Source: Chloroherpetonaceae bacterium (GTDB lineage: Bacteria > Bacteroidota > Chlorobiia > Chlorobiales > Chloroherpetonaceae). From it: a stretch of 64,000 nucleotides of DNA. Made by a program: the position numbers and the translations under genes. This document shows, piece after piece, positions 35,933 to 47,081 of the stretch. Below the pieces are notes generated by a model that saw only the letters and a list, made by a program, of their open reading frames with translations, was not told where the DNA came from and did no database searches. Positions within the stretch are counted from its first letter, which is position 1; every line of letters begins with the position of its first letter. The stretch covers positions 62,001 through 126,000 of the forward strand of contig JANQGG010000063.1 of assembly GCA_028277445.1 (NCBI GenBank). The letters are read 5' to 3'.

Positions 35933-36489
35933 GTGTGATAAGGAGTTAACGAATTAAGCCCGAAATGTGATAAATATGAAATTTAACAATTTTGACTATA
36001 ATTAAAATAAGACGATCTTAGAGCTGTTATGACATAGACTTTTAGCTCTATTACATAACTTTTGTGCATACCGTTAGGGAGGTAAAAACCCTTAGAAAAT
36101 ATATTTTTTGGGCTATAATACAAAATTATTTGACGTTATTAAAAAACAATTGACTATCCAATAAAGCGTGATGCAATAAATTAAACATATAATTTAGTTA
36201 ATTGTTAATTTGCAACAAAGCAAAATTTTTCCTTAATTGCAAGAGGTTTAAAAGGTTATCGCTCCAAATGATATTGCGCAATTGTTTGTTTATAGCAATG
36301 CGTTTTAGGTGTTTTTAAGCTTTTAAAATTAAGTGTTGCAAATCTGTTGCCATATCCGGTACGCCCCAAAAAATTTCTTACCAATAGGTGTTATACATTT
36401 TCTAATCATTAAATGGAAATAAATTAAATTTTTCATTTATTAGTTAATAGATTTCAATTAAGGATTATTAGTATAAAACGAAATAACTT
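35933..36489. other. Divergent regulatory region between the two chemosensory units
   Basis: 557 bp without a convincing ORF and very AT-rich, between the minus-strand roadblock pair and the plus-strand MCP gene. A small hairpin, TTAGGG and CCCTTA, lies near 36080-36100. No recognisable riboswitch or operator was seen. Promoters of both units must be here. Confidence 0.5.
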
Positions 36490-39198
36490 ATGGCAGATTC
36501 AGTAGCTAATCTATTCTCTAAAAACAGTGTAAAAGGTAAACTTCTCAGAGATTTTACCATAGCTATCTCCGCATCGGTGATTGCTGTTGGTATTTTTTTA
36601 GTAATTGCCATTTATTTTTTGAATAGAAATCAAGTAGAAAAAGCAACATATGAAATTGAAAAACAAGGGCAAGAGCGTTTATCCGAACAAACCAAAGTAC
36701 TTGAAGATGTTATAAATTCCGAACTATCTCAATTAGAAATTCAACTAGCTACTGATGTTTCATCAAAAGGTGTTCTTTCGTCAAAATTATCAACTTTCCT
36801 CAAATCGCCTTCAAATGCAAAATCTCGCCAAAATCGCAAAAAATTATATGATGCGGCATTAGAATCCATGGTTCAGCAAAAGCTGAGCATGCTTACTATT
36901 TTAGATACCGACGGCATTGTGGTTACACGTGCAACAAACCCCTCCCTTTATGGCGATGACATTTTCATTCGTGATTATAGCAAAGCGCAGCGACCCGTAA
37001 GCCCGATTATCAAAAGCATAACAAGTGCGCTTCAAATGAAATCCAAAACCGGGTTAATGATATTTCCTCGCGAAATTCTATCAACAGAGCTTGTTAATTT
37101 TGCAAATGCAATTAGTGGCGTAACCGTTGCTGGAAAAAATAACCTAGCCGATCAAGCACGAATTGCCGTTATGGGACAATCTCAACCCGAAACTCGAGGT
37201 TTGATGATGTGTTCCATTAAACCCGTTTTATCATCCGAAGGTACTCCGATAGGCATAGCTATCGCCGGAAAGCTCTTAAATCGAAACCCCAAAGTTGTTT
37301 TAAACAATTTTCATAAAGTTATTCCAAACAGCATTGCAAAGTCATCGTTAACCATAACTAACGTTAGGGTTATTACAACCGAAAGTTTGCCAAATGGCAA
37401 TCCATCTTTAGGCTATGAAATCCCAAACGAAATTTGGGAAGTGGTTCAACAAGATGATCGGTCTTATCTCAAACGCGCTTCAACAGGTGTTTTGGAAAAA
37501 GCGTATGCCCAATTTTTATCTTTAAAAGATGTTGATGGAAAAACCATCGGCGCTATTGTTGTTGCAACCGACTACCGTTATTACGCCGGGATTTTAGCCG
37601 ACCAGGAAAAAACATCAAACAGTATCATTTTCTTTACAATCGGTATTGTTTTTATTGTGCTTATCATTGGCGTTGGCGGTGGATTCTTTTTTGCCAAAGC
37701 TCGTTCCGACCTTATTACCCAAGCCCTGGATGAAATTAAATCGTTGATGAACAGCGTTTTATCCGGTGATTTCAACGCTCGATCTAATATTACAACAGGT
37801 GATGAGTTCGAAGAGCTCTCCGTTTTATTTAATGAGATGATCCGCAGATTATCGGCATTGATTGAAACAGAAACCGAGCGAGATGCCATGCAAAAGCAGC
37901 TCACCGATCTTTTGATTGTTGTATCTAATTCTGCCGACGGTGATTTTACGCAGCGAGCCGTTGTAACAGAGGGTGCGCTTGGCGCCTTGGCCGATTCATT
38001 TAATCTTATGGTTGATGATCTTGGCACTTTAATCAGGGAAGTACAATCAGCGGCACTCCAGGTAGGTGATGCCGGAACTGAAATTTTAAGCTCAACCGAA
38101 CAAATGGCACATGGCGCTGAAGAACAGTCCGTTCAGGTTGCCAATGCCTCGGCTGCTGTTGAAGAAATGGCCGCATCAATCCGACAAGTAGCCATGAATG
38201 CCGACTCTGCAGCTGAAGCCGCTCAACGCGCAACCCAGGTTGCTCAAACCGGTGGTAAAACCGTAGAAGAAACCATTGAGGGTATGAGACGCATACACTC
38301 TTCCGTACAAGACTCGGCTCAAAAGATCAAATCACTGGGTGAATCATCCTTAGAAATTTCAAAAATCGTTCAAACCATTGAAGATATTGCCAACCAAACC
38401 AACCTTTTGGCTTTGAATGCTACGATTGAAGCGGCTCGCGCCGGGGAAGCCGGTCGTGGTTTTGCCGTGGTTGCCGATCAGGTTCGTGAACTTGCTGAGC
38501 GTTCTTCTAAAGCGACAAATGATATCTCTCAGCTTGTGCAAACCATTCAATCTGAAACCCAGGATTCTGTATCTGCGATGGAACGCGGAACTATTGAAGT
38601 GGAACGAGGTACAAAATTAGCCGACTCTGCTTCCAGAGCATTGGAAGAAATCCGAAATGTGGTCACCCAATCTACTGAGCTAATTCAGGAAATTTCATTG
38701 GCCGCGAAACAGCAAGATATTGCTTCGAGCGGTGTTGTGAGCGCTATGACAGAAGTATCGCAAATTGCCAAACAATCTTTGCTTGGGGCTAAACAATCTG
38801 CGTCTTTAGCCACTCGCCTGAACTCCATTACGGAACAGCTTGCCAAATCAGTTTCTCGTTTTAAAATACCGGCCGGTGTGTTCCAATCGGATAAACCGTT
38901 CCAGGAACAACTTCAAGAAAATCTTATGATTTCTGATACTATTGAATCGTCTTCCGAATCTGAACTTCCTGAAGCTCAAAAACAAGAAGAATCCGTTGAT
39001 GAAAGCATGATTCAAGCCAGTGAAGAATTATTTACCAAAGAAGATTTCGAGAAAAATCCTGAAGCAATAATGAGCAATTTGGATTTCGATCCGGATAACT
39101 TTGACCCTGAGAAAGTTTTCATTACAAACCCCAAAGATAACGAAAACTTACCCGATCTTGATTTTGGAGAAAATGACCCGGACAAAACAACCTCTTAA
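36490..39198 (+). CDS. Methyl-accepting chemotaxis protein
   Basis: 902 residues. TM1 at about 17-40, a periplasmic sensor domain (about 40-375), TM2 at about 376-400, HAMP-like linkers (about 400-520, apparently two in tandem), and a cytoplasmic signalling domain with a hairpin tip '[21 protein letters not shown]' near residue 635. It has an acidic C-terminal extension of about 100 residues (after 795) with no methylation-type pentapeptide seen. It binds CheA and CheW and modulates kinase activity. It is transcribed with the giant CheA. Confidence 0.93.
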   Translation: MADSVANLFSKNSVKGKLLRDFTIAISASVIAVGIFLVIAIYFLNRNQVEKATYEIEKQGQERLSEQTKVLEDVINSELSQLEIQLATDVSSKGVLSSKLSTFLKSPSNAKSRQNRKKLYDAALESMVQQKLSMLTILDTDGIVVTRATNPSLYGDDIFIRDYSKAQRPVSPIIKSITSALQMKSKTGLMIFPREILSTELVNFANAISGVTVAGKNNLADQARIAVMGQSQPETRGLMMCSIKPVLSSEGTPIGIAIAGKLLNRNPKVVLNNFHKVIPNSIAKSSLTITNVRVITTESLPNGNPSLGYEIPNEIWEVVQQDDRSYLKRASTGVLEKAYAQFLSLKDVDGKTIGAIVVATDYRYYAGILADQEKTSNSIIFFTIGIVFIVLIIGVGGGFFFAKARSDLITQALDEIKSLMNSVLSGDFNARSNITTGDEFEELSVLFNEMIRRLSALIETETERDAMQKQLTDLLIVVSNSADGDFTQRAVVTEGALGALADSFNLMVDDLGTLIREVQSAALQVGDAGTEILSSTEQMAHGAEEQSVQVANASAAVEEMAASIRQVAMNADSAAEAAQRATQVAQTGGKTVEETIEGMRRIHSSVQDSAQKIKSLGESSLEISKIVQTIEDIANQTNLLALNATIEAARAGEAGRGFAVVADQVRELAERSSKATNDISQLVQTIQSETQDSVSAMERGTIEVERGTKLADSASRALEEIRNVVTQSTELIQEISLAAKQQDIASSGVVSAMTEVSQIAKQSLLGAKQSASLATRLNSITEQLAKSVSRFKIPAGVFQSDKPFQEQLQENLMISDTIESSSESELPEAQKQEESVDESMIQASEELFTKEDFEKNPEAIMSNLDFDPDNFDPEKVFITNPKDNENLPDLDFGENDPDKTTS

Positions 39199-39279
39199 TT
39201 TCATGGTTGTTCTGTATTATACTATGAACAAGTATAGATAATGTAAGACCGAACTCGACACCGATAATATTTGAAGCTT

Positions 39280-42200
39280 ATGTCAAATCCTGATTTATCT
39301 CAGAAACAAAATGTTAGTCAAGGAAAAAGCTCTCAATTTTTTGGGAATTTTCTTGACAAATCCGAAACGTGGGGCGCTGATAATCAAGATGCTCATGAAT
39401 TTGGTCTGTACTTTATCAAGCTCTTTTTAATTGATCTTGCTGATCGGCTCAAAGAATTGCGTCGAAATAAAACAACACGCACCACCCAAAACATCATTGA
39501 GTTTTTAACCAGGCTTTCGGTTGATGAAAACCCTGTTGAAACTTTAACCGTTTTGAACATTCATGAATTAAATGAGTTTCAAACGTTTATTGAAAACACG
39601 CAAAACAACCTTGAAAAAGAGTTTCAACAGGATCATGTGCCTCATGCCTATCAAGTTTTAACTGAAAACTTGGAAACCACTGCCGAGTATGTCAATAACA
39701 TTTTTTTGAGCATTGAAAAGAATCCTACGGATATTGAGACTATAAACAAATTTATATCTACAAATTTGTTTGATACGGTTAAAACGGATATCGAACAGCA
39801 AGCATCAACTCAGGATAATGTTTGGCACCAGCCTGTTGATCCTGAAACTGAAATACCTCACGAATCGATCGGCAACATTCCCAAACAATTTTCATCACCG
39901 GTTGCGGATTTCGGGTTTGAACTCTCATCATTATTTTCTAATGGGGAAACTGCTCAAACGACTTCTTCCCTGGTGCTTACGCCAAAGGATAAATCAACTC
40001 CGAAAATCGTTTCGGATCAAGAGCCTGCAGCTGATTCAAAAACTGAGGATTTACCTACCAATATCTTATCGTTATCAAAAGCGCAGGAAATTTTCAAAAC
40101 CATCGGTGCGAAAGCTACAAAAGAGTCAAAATCCGATAGAATTATTGATTTCTTTAAAACCCTTTCAAACTCTTCCGATTATTTAAACGATCTTGGTCGT
40201 TTTTATTCAATACCTGAGTTTCCGGGATTTCTTGAATTCATAACCATGATCGATCAACAGGAATCCTATGAAATTTCTTCAAAAGAACTTGATGAGATAT
40301 CCGATCATATCATTAAGATTTTAGAAAACGCGTTATCCGATCCAAACATTACTGAGAATATTGATAATTATATTCATTCCGGCGAGTTGGAGGACTTCAG
40401 CCAATTAGACCAATCTGATTTTGACAAATCATTACCTGATCTTTCCGATTCGGTTTTGGAACCCGATAACATTGAAGCGCTTTCCGAAGATGCTTTAAAA
40501 GAATTCACCTCAGAATTGGAAGATAGTACAACGGTTTCCAAACCGGAGACCGCACCGGAAAAACCAAAGCATTCAGAAATTGATGATATTAGTTTCTCTA
40601 ACTATGCCAAAGGTATTTTATTAAAAGTATCAAGCGACCTTCCGGATACTGATTCAGGGAAACTTGCCGAAACAGCGCTTTCCAATTTAATTAACCGATC
40701 AGAAATTATTGATGCGCTTGTTGTTACCGGGTTGCCCGGATTATCCGATTTTGGGCAGTTCATTCAAAACGCATTAATCAATCGAAACAAACTTGATGAT
40801 ATCACAAACTACTCTAATGATATTATCATAGAAATTCGCAAAAAATTGTTGGCTCATTTTGATGAAGGTGGCCAGTTGGATTTGGAAGATACGGCTGTTG
40901 AAAGTGATTTTGAAAAAGATGTCAGAAAACAAGCTGCTGAAGAAACAGAGAAAAGCATTCAGAATTATGAATCTTATGTATTTACAATTTTAGATCAGGT
41001 AAAAATTCAACTGCAAGAGAATTCTGAACTTGTCTCTTATTTAAATGACATCTCTATAAAAGCGCATATTTTAGATACTTTATTGGCGTCTGATATTGTT
41101 TGTTTGAAAAATTTTGCTCAATTCACCAAAGATGCCATAACTAATGGTATATCTGTTGATGAATTAACGTCCAATGCCGATCAGATCATTTCAACGTTGG
41201 TTGCCGAGTTACAATCATCTGATAACATCTTATCAACCCCAGAAACAGAAGAATTTGATAAAGCCGTTGATTCTTTAAAAGAAAACTTGGAAGAACCCGA
41301 AGCCATAGAATTACCAAGTTTAACCGATTTTGACTTTGATAACGAAGATTTGCCTTTTGAAACACCCGCACAACAAGAAAAATCTATAGACGTTTCACAA
41401 GCTGAAGGCGATAGGGTTGAGGCTGATTATGTCCAAACCTTCGCCAGTTCCCTTCTTAAAGAATTACAGCAACTGGTTAAAGAAAACAATAACGCTGTTG
41501 AATACATCCGGCAAATGATTAATTCAACGGATATCATAGAACAACTGCAAAATTCCACATTAACCAGTTTCAAAGAATTTTCGGCGTTCCTTAATCATGC
41601 GATAACATCTTCACTATCTATTTCTGAGCTTGAATCAAATAAATCCGATATTCTCAACGTCTTATTTGATGATATTAACTCTAAAGCCGATCAGCTTGAA
41701 GTTGAGCCACCGGCTCAAACTCATACAGAAACCGCAGACTCCAACAAGCAATTGCCCTCAGCATCCATTGATGACAGTTTCTCTCTGGGTGATCTTTTTA
41801 TAGACCAAGCTGGCGATTCTGATCAAGATTTGCCCGCTAAAACAGATGCAAACTCCGCCTCATCTGAAATTGATGCGTCTTTAGCAAGCGAAAAACTTTC
41901 TGATGATGTTTTCAGCAACGAATCCTTGCCATCTGAAGAAGCGTTGGGTGAACCGGAAGAGAAATCTCAAACTCAAGACGTCTTAGATTCAAGTTCTGAA
42001 ACTCTGGATGATCTTCAGCTGCCCGATGGATTCATTATTTCTGAAGAGCCAAATGAAACGGATGCTCCTACCCTTCCTGATGATCCAGGGCTGACGGATT
42101 TTCTAAATACAGACAATGACTCCGAGCAATTACTCGACGATTCCGACACGTTACTAGAGCTTGATTCTGATCTCGTAGTAGATGAAGACGATAAGAAATC

Positions 42201-45200
42201 CCCGGAAACACCTGTTCCCGATACGGAAAATATTAGTCAGGATTTTTTTAACGAAGATATGTCTTTGCTCTCTGATCACGACTATTTTGATAATATGCCT
42301 GAAGTTTCGGATATAACTCCTGAAACGCAAGCTTCAGAAACGACAAAAGAAGAGCCATTGGCAGATCAATCCCGTGATGAGACATCCGATACAATATCTT
42401 CCGAGCCTTCTTCTATTGAAGAATTACCAACTGAAGATTTAACATTAGATGATACCATCAGTTTGGATGATTCCGAGTCAGAACTACTTGAGCCTGAAAT
42501 AACAAATCCTCAAGATGATTTATCATCAATTAATACCGATGAAAGCTTACCTGAAAATCAAGATCAGTCTGAGTCATCTGAAGTTGATGATTTGTTCGTA
42601 AAAGAACCTGCATCCGATATACACGCTGAAACGGATGAACTTGTCGGGTTTGATAGTAGCGATTTGATTTTGGATGATTCTCAGTTGGTTGTAGAAGAAT
42701 CTGACAAAGAACACGCGGAATCATTAGATTTTAATGAGTCCCTGGAAAATTTTGATGACGATCTGGATCTATCATTATCAGATACCATCTATAACCCCGA
42801 TGAATTGAGCGATAGCCAAGCAAAACCAACCGATGATGATTTAACGTTGCCGGAATCACCGCAGGTCGAAGAATTGGATTCAATTCAAGAAAGTATTGTT
42901 GATGATAATGCCGATAGCGATTCAGAGTCAAACACTCAGGATATAGAGTCCCTGAATGAATCTCTTGATGATTCTCTGAATGATGCTCTTGATAACTTAT
43001 CCGATGGTTCTGAACGTGAAGACGAGCCAAAACATGAAGGAATTGAAACGTCCGAATCTTCACAAGACATCGTGCAACCCGAAACGCTATTGACGCTTGA
43101 CGATACTTTTCTGAATTCAGATGATCTTATCCTGGATGATAGCCCGGAAATTATCTCTGAACAACCCACAGAGTCTTTAGCAGCAGAAGAAAGTCACCAA
43201 GAAACAGATTCATTCCAACCCGATGAAATCCAACAAGTATTCCTTGAAGAAGCTAATGAATACATAGAAAAACTTAATGCCGATCTCTTAGAGCTTGATA
43301 AGGTTGCCGATTCAGTTCAACCCGAACTGGTTAATAAAGTCCTGCGCGGCTCTCACACCATTAAGGGTTCTGCTGCAATGGTTCAACTTAAAAACATTAG
43401 TGATCTTGCCCATAAAATGGAAGACTCACTGCAAGTTGTTCGTGATAAAAACTTACCGATCCCGCATGTATTAATTGATCGCTTGTTCCAATCGGCTGAT
43501 GCGATTTCAGCAATGCTCCAACATTTCCGGCAAAGCGGTAGTGATAAAGCTGGGGATTATTCGAAGCTTACCGAAACGTTGATTTTTTATTCATCTCAGC
43601 TTCAGGAAAGCGGCCAGATCACCCAGTTTGATCTTCCATCATCAGAAAAGCCCGAGGACGATTTCGAGCTCAACGAAATCCAGCAGGTTTTCTTGGAAGA
43701 AGCTTTGGAGTATGTTGAAAAACTTAATGCAGATCTACTTGAACTGGATAAACACATCGATACCCAACAGCCCGAATTAATCAATAAAGTTTTAAGAGGC
43801 TCTCATACCATTAAGGGCTCTGCTGCAATGGTTCAACTCAGCCAACTGAGCGATTTGGCTCATAAAATGGAAGATTCGTTGCAGATTATTCGAGATAAAA
43901 ATCTTAAAGTCCCTCGTTTGTTGATCGATGTCTTATTCCAGTCTGTTGATGCAATTTCTGAAATGCTTCAAAATTTCAGACGTACCGGTAAAGATATTTA
44001 TGATACCCAAAAGCCTTTGGTAGAAACATTGTTGTTTTATCAAACACAACTGGAAGAAAAAGGTGAAATTACCGAAGAGTTTAAAGGTCAGGCTAGCGCT
44101 GCCAAATCCGAATCCACCCAGAAGACGCCGCCAAAAGCTGCTCAATCCAGTGTTGCCGAGCAAACCGTTCGTATTGATATTGCCGCGCTGAACAGTTTGG
44201 TAAACCTTTCTGCTGAACTTGTTATTGCTCGTAACCGATTGAACAACGAACTTGGCTCTGTAGAAAAACTGGCATCCAAATTTTTGAAAGAACGTCAATC
44301 ACTGAGCCAAATCAGTAAGAAAATTGGTGAAAGTGTTCAAAAAACATCAAAACCAAAAAAAGACAGCGATCAGGAAAACTCATCTGATAATAAGACGGTC
44401 ATAAGTTCCGAACTGGAAGAAAATACGGATGTTCTGGAAGAGTTTTCTGAAAGCGAATTCGACCGTTTCAGTGAGTTCGATATTATCTCTCGTGATATTA
44501 AGTCGAGTATGTTAAACTTTGAAGACTCCATTAAAGAACTCCGCGAGTTTTCTTCATTCCTCAATCAAAATATTGTAAAGGTTTCTACCATCGCAAACGA
44601 CCTTAACCGTGTTATTGTGGATATGCGTATGGTTCCGGTTAAACAGATGTTTATCCGGTTTAGCCGTTCAGTGAGAGATATTGCGAAATCAGAGAATAAA
44701 AAGATTAATTTTATTACTGAAGGCGAAGATACCAAGCTTGATAAAATGGTGATGGAAGAAGTTATTGAGCCTATGATGCATATTGTTAGAAACTCCATCG
44801 GTCACGGTATCGAATCACCCGAAAAACGTCTTGAATCGGATAAGCCTGAAGTTGGCGAAGTTACCCTGCGCGCTTATCAAAAAGGCAACCGCGTCATCTT
44901 GGAAGTTGATGATGATGGCGCAGGCATTTCGATTGACAAAGTCAAGAAGAAGGCGTTGGAAAAACACCTCATCACGGAATCGGAAGCTGAAAAAATGACG
45001 CCTGAAGAAGCTTCGGCCATTATCTTCAAACCCGGATTTAGCACTGCTGAGCAAATTACATCGCTACATGGTCGCGGCGTTGGCCTTGATGTTGTTCATA
45101 ATACCATTCGTAAACTCAAAGGATTTGTAAATATTGATTCCAAAGAAGGCGTTGGTACGAAATTTATCATCTCATTGCCTTTAACCCTTGCTATCAGTGA

Positions 45201-46068
45201 TGCGTTACTGGTTGAAGCTGAAGGATTTAAATATGCCATTCCTCTGGATATGGTCTTTGAAACGGTCAACTTCCCTTCCGAATACATCGAATATATTGAT
45301 GACAAACGCTTTATTGAAATTCGCGGCGAGCAATTTGAACTGGTATACTTAAATGATTTGCTTGGATACGAATCCGATGTTTTGCATTTCAAAGCAACAC
45401 TGCCGGTTGCCGTTATTGAGCTGGAAAATAAAAAAGTAGCTGTTGGCGTTGAAAAACTTTTTGGCAAAGAAGAAATTGTTGTAAAAGCTTTAGGCTCACA
45501 TTTAAGAAATGTTAGAGGCGTCATTGGCGCTACAATTCGCGGCGATGGGCAGGTTATTTTGATTTTGGACATGAATTATTTGCTTAGTCCCGAAGAGGAA
45601 AAAGGTAAAGACCTTTACGTGACGATTGAAAAGCCGGATACGGATGTTTTGGAATCCCAGGAGCCAAAGCTTCCCGAACGCACAAAACGAAAACGTAAAT
45701 CCGAAAAAATCTGTGTGTTGGCAGCTGATGATTCACCCAGCGTTCGAAAATATATTCAATCTATTTTACAACAACACGATATTGAAGTCATTAGCGTTGA
45801 TGATGGGCTTAACGCCTTGAATAAACTACCAACTTCGAAATGCGATATTATTATCACCGATCTTGAAATGCCAAGAATGAATGGTTTTGAGCTTGTATCG
45901 GAAGTAAGAAAAATGCCTCAATACAACGACCTGCCGATTGTTATCGTAACGGCTCGTGCCGGTGATAAGCATCGCAGAAAAGGTATTGAACTAGGCGCTA
46001 ATGCATTTATCAATAAACCGTTTGATCCTTCGCAGCTAGTTGAGACTATTGAGAGTTTCGTCTCATAG
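39280..46068 (+). CDS. cheA: Giant hybrid CheA with tandem HPt domains and receiver
   Basis: A 2262-residue kinase. N-terminal region (about 1-810) with at least five divergent helical units, centred near residues 89, 305, 480, 601 and 756, each with a 'L-x-S/D-F-x2-F' type core. Then an Asp/Glu/Ser-rich linker of about 500 residues. Two HPt domains, with phospho-acceptor H1359 and H1509, spaced exactly 150 residues. A dimerisation and ATPase part (N-box 'MHIVRNSIGHGIE', 'DDDGAGI', 'HGRGVGLDVV'), a CheW-like domain, and a C-terminal receiver with phospho-acceptor in 'IIITDLEMP'. It resembles PilL/ChpA hybrid kinases of twitching and gliding systems. ATG at 39280 is used; TTG at 39271 is unlikely. 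Confidence 0.92.
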   Translation: MSNPDLSQKQNVSQGKSSQFFGNFLDKSETWGADNQDAHEFGLYFIKLFLIDLADRLKELRRNKTTRTTQNIIEFLTRLSVDENPVETLTVLNIHELNEFQTFIENTQNNLEKEFQQDHVPHAYQVLTENLETTAEYVNNIFLSIEKNPTDIETINKFISTNLFDTVKTDIEQQASTQDNVWHQPVDPETEIPHESIGNIPKQFSSPVADFGFELSSLFSNGETAQTTSSLVLTPKDKSTPKIVSDQEPAADSKTEDLPTNILSLSKAQEIFKTIGAKATKESKSDRIIDFFKTLSNSSDYLNDLGRFYSIPEFPGFLEFITMIDQQESYEISSKELDEISDHIIKILENALSDPNITENIDNYIHSGELEDFSQLDQSDFDKSLPDLSDSVLEPDNIEALSEDALKEFTSELEDSTTVSKPETAPEKPKHSEIDDISFSNYAKGILLKVSSDLPDTDSGKLAETALSNLINRSEIIDALVVTGLPGLSDFGQFIQNALINRNKLDDITNYSNDIIIEIRKKLLAHFDEGGQLDLEDTAVESDFEKDVRKQAAEETEKSIQNYESYVFTILDQVKIQLQENSELVSYLNDISIKAHILDTLLASDIVCLKNFAQFTKDAITNGISVDELTSNADQIISTLVAELQSSDNILSTPETEEFDKAVDSLKENLEEPEAIELPSLTDFDFDNEDLPFETPAQQEKSIDVSQAEGDRVEADYVQTFASSLLKELQQLVKENNNAVEYIRQMINSTDIIEQLQNSTLTSFKEFSAFLNHAITSSLSISELESNKSDILNVLFDDINSKADQLEVEPPAQTHTETADSNKQLPSASIDDSFSLGDLFIDQAGDSDQDLPAKTDANSASSEIDASLASEKLSDDVFSNESLPSEEALGEPEEKSQTQDVLDSSSETLDDLQLPDGFIISEEPNETDAPTLPDDPGLTDFLNTDNDSEQLLDDSDTLLELDSDLVVDEDDKKSPETPVPDTENISQDFFNEDMSLLSDHDYFDNMPEVSDITPETQASETTKEEPLADQSRDETSDTISSEPSSIEELPTEDLTLDDTISLDDSESELLEPEITNPQDDLSSINTDESLPENQDQSESSEVDDLFVKEPASDIHAETDELVGFDSSDLILDDSQLVVEESDKEHAESLDFNESLENFDDDLDLSLSDTIYNPDELSDSQAKPTDDDLTLPESPQVEELDSIQESIVDDNADSDSESNTQDIESLNESLDDSLNDALDNLSDGSEREDEPKHEGIETSESSQDIVQPETLLTLDDTFLNSDDLILDDSPEIISEQPTESLAAEESHQETDSFQPDEIQQVFLEEANEYIEKLNADLLELDKVADSVQPELVNKVLRGSHTIKGSAAMVQLKNISDLAHKMEDSLQVVRDKNLPIPHVLIDRLFQSADAISAMLQHFRQSGSDKAGDYSKLTETLIFYSSQLQESGQITQFDLPSSEKPEDDFELNEIQQVFLEEALEYVEKLNADLLELDKHIDTQQPELINKVLRGSHTIKGSAAMVQLSQLSDLAHKMEDSLQIIRDKNLKVPRLLIDVLFQSVDAISEMLQNFRRTGKDIYDTQKPLVETLLFYQTQLEEKGEITEEFKGQASAAKSESTQKTPPKAAQSSVAEQTVRIDIAALNSLVNLSAELVIARNRLNNELGSVEKLASKFLKERQSLSQISKKIGESVQKTSKPKKDSDQENSSDNKTVISSELEENTDVLEEFSESEFDRFSEFDIISRDIKSSMLNFEDSIKELREFSSFLNQNIVKVSTIANDLNRVIVDMRMVPVKQMFIRFSRSVRDIAKSENKKINFITEGEDTKLDKMVMEEVIEPMMHIVRNSIGHGIESPEKRLESDKPEVGEVTLRAYQKGNRVILEVDDDGAGISIDKVKKKALEKHLITESEAEKMTPEEASAIIFKPGFSTAEQITSLHGRGVGLDVVHNTIRKLKGFVNIDSKEGVGTKFIISLPLTLAISDALLVEAEGFKYAIPLDMVFETVNFPSEYIEYIDDKRFIEIRGEQFELVYLNDLLGYESDVLHFKATLPVAVIELENKKVAVGVEKLFGKEEIVVKALGSHLRNVRGVIGATIRGDGQVILILDMNYLLSPEEEKGKDLYVTIEKPDTDVLESQEPKLPERTKRKRKSEKICVLAADDSPSVRKYIQSILQQHDIEVISVDDGLNALNKLPTSKCDIIITDLEMPRMNGFELVSEVRKMPQYNDLPIVIVTARAGDKHRRKGIELGANAFINKPFDPSQLVETIESFVS

Positions 46069-46112
46069 CTTGTTATTGTTTTCACTTGTTTCAATTCATA
46101 TTATTTTGTTCT

Positions 46113-46595
46113 ATGCCGTCTTCTGAAAGCAACCGAGCAGATCAAAAGATCAATGAATCAACCATTTTACTATGTCAGATCAGTGGGCGGCTATTTGGAC
46201 TCCAAGCCAGCCATATTCGAATTATTACCGAATTTTCGATCACGGATAGCCGCGTTATTTTAGAATCAAATATTGGTTCTATAAAACTTTCCGATAGTAA
46301 AATTCCTTTATTCAATATTTCTGATTTTCTTGAACTTAACTCTATTACATCTCCTCAAAAGTTTTCGGCCATTATCGTAACATTTGATGGCAAATCATTT
46401 TATGCTCTGCTGGCGGAAAAAATATTAGGCGTTATTAACGTCGAAACTTTTTATTCGATACCTAAAAACGGGTTAAAATATCAGAACATCTATAAATCGT
46501 TATTTTATTTTCAAGAAAAGCTGATATTGCTCGTTGATCTTGAGCAAATATTTTCAAAAATTGTGAATAAAGAGCGTCTTTTAGGACACCTTTAA
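46113..46595 (+). CDS. CheW-like protein 1
   Basis: 160 residues from the ATG at 46113. It shows a CheW-type beta pattern: 'ILLCQISGRLFGLQASHIRIITEF', 'IPLFNISDFLEL', 'KFSAIIVTFDGKSFYALLAEKILGVINVETF', 'LILLVDLEQIF'. CheW couples receptors to CheA. It has diverged strongly from classical CheW. It lies 44 bp after cheA and 7 bp before the second CheW-like gene. Confidence 0.75.
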   Translation: MPSSESNRADQKINESTILLCQISGRLFGLQASHIRIITEFSITDSRVILESNIGSIKLSDSKIPLFNISDFLELNSITSPQKFSAIIVTFDGKSFYALLAEKILGVINVETFYSIPKNGLKYQNIYKSLFYFQEKLILLVDLEQIFSKIVNKERLLGHL

Positions 46596-46602
46596 CAAAC
46601 AC

Positions 46603-47052
46603 ATGTCTCAATTTTTAGTTATTCGCATTGGTCGTTACTATTTTGCGATACCGTCAAAAAATGTACGACGCGCTATGCCTGTTTTACCTCATCAACCATT
46701 GCCTTTACTTAAACCAATGGTTTTAGGTTTGGTATTTTACAATAAGCGGTTTATATGTAAAATTGCTTTGGATAGCTTGTTGGAACTAGGATTGTATAAG
46801 AGTTTCACTGAAATGAACTCAGATGCCACGTTGATTATCGAAACCAAACGACAAACATTTTGTGCAACGGTAAATGATGTGGAAAATATCGTCAATATTA
46901 ATTCCGCCGAAATACTGCCGGTTGATAAGTCGCCGGAATTAGCCAATGAAATATTCCCAAATAAAACTTATTTAAACGGTTATTTTGAATTGGAGCATAA
47001 GTTTGTCTATATATTAGATATCTCGCAGGTTTATTCGAATTGTTTTGAATAG
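46603..47052 (+). CDS. CheW-like protein 2
   Basis: A 149-residue CheW-like protein: 'FLVIRIGRYYFAIPSKNVRRAMP', 'VLGLVFYNKRFICKIALDSLL', 'ATLIIETKRQTFCATVNDVENIV', 'KFVYILDISQVY'. It is divergent, like the one before it. Two CheW paralogues in tandem suggest alternative coupling or one receptor-side and one kinase-side adaptor. Confidence 0.75.
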   Translation: MSQFLVIRIGRYYFAIPSKNVRRAMPVLPHQPLPLLKPMVLGLVFYNKRFICKIALDSLLELGLYKSFTEMNSDATLIIETKRQTFCATVNDVENIVNINSAEILPVDKSPELANEIFPNKTYLNGYFELEHKFVYILDISQVYSNCFE

Positions 47053-47081
47053 AAATCAGTAACTAAACACTTAAAACCTCT

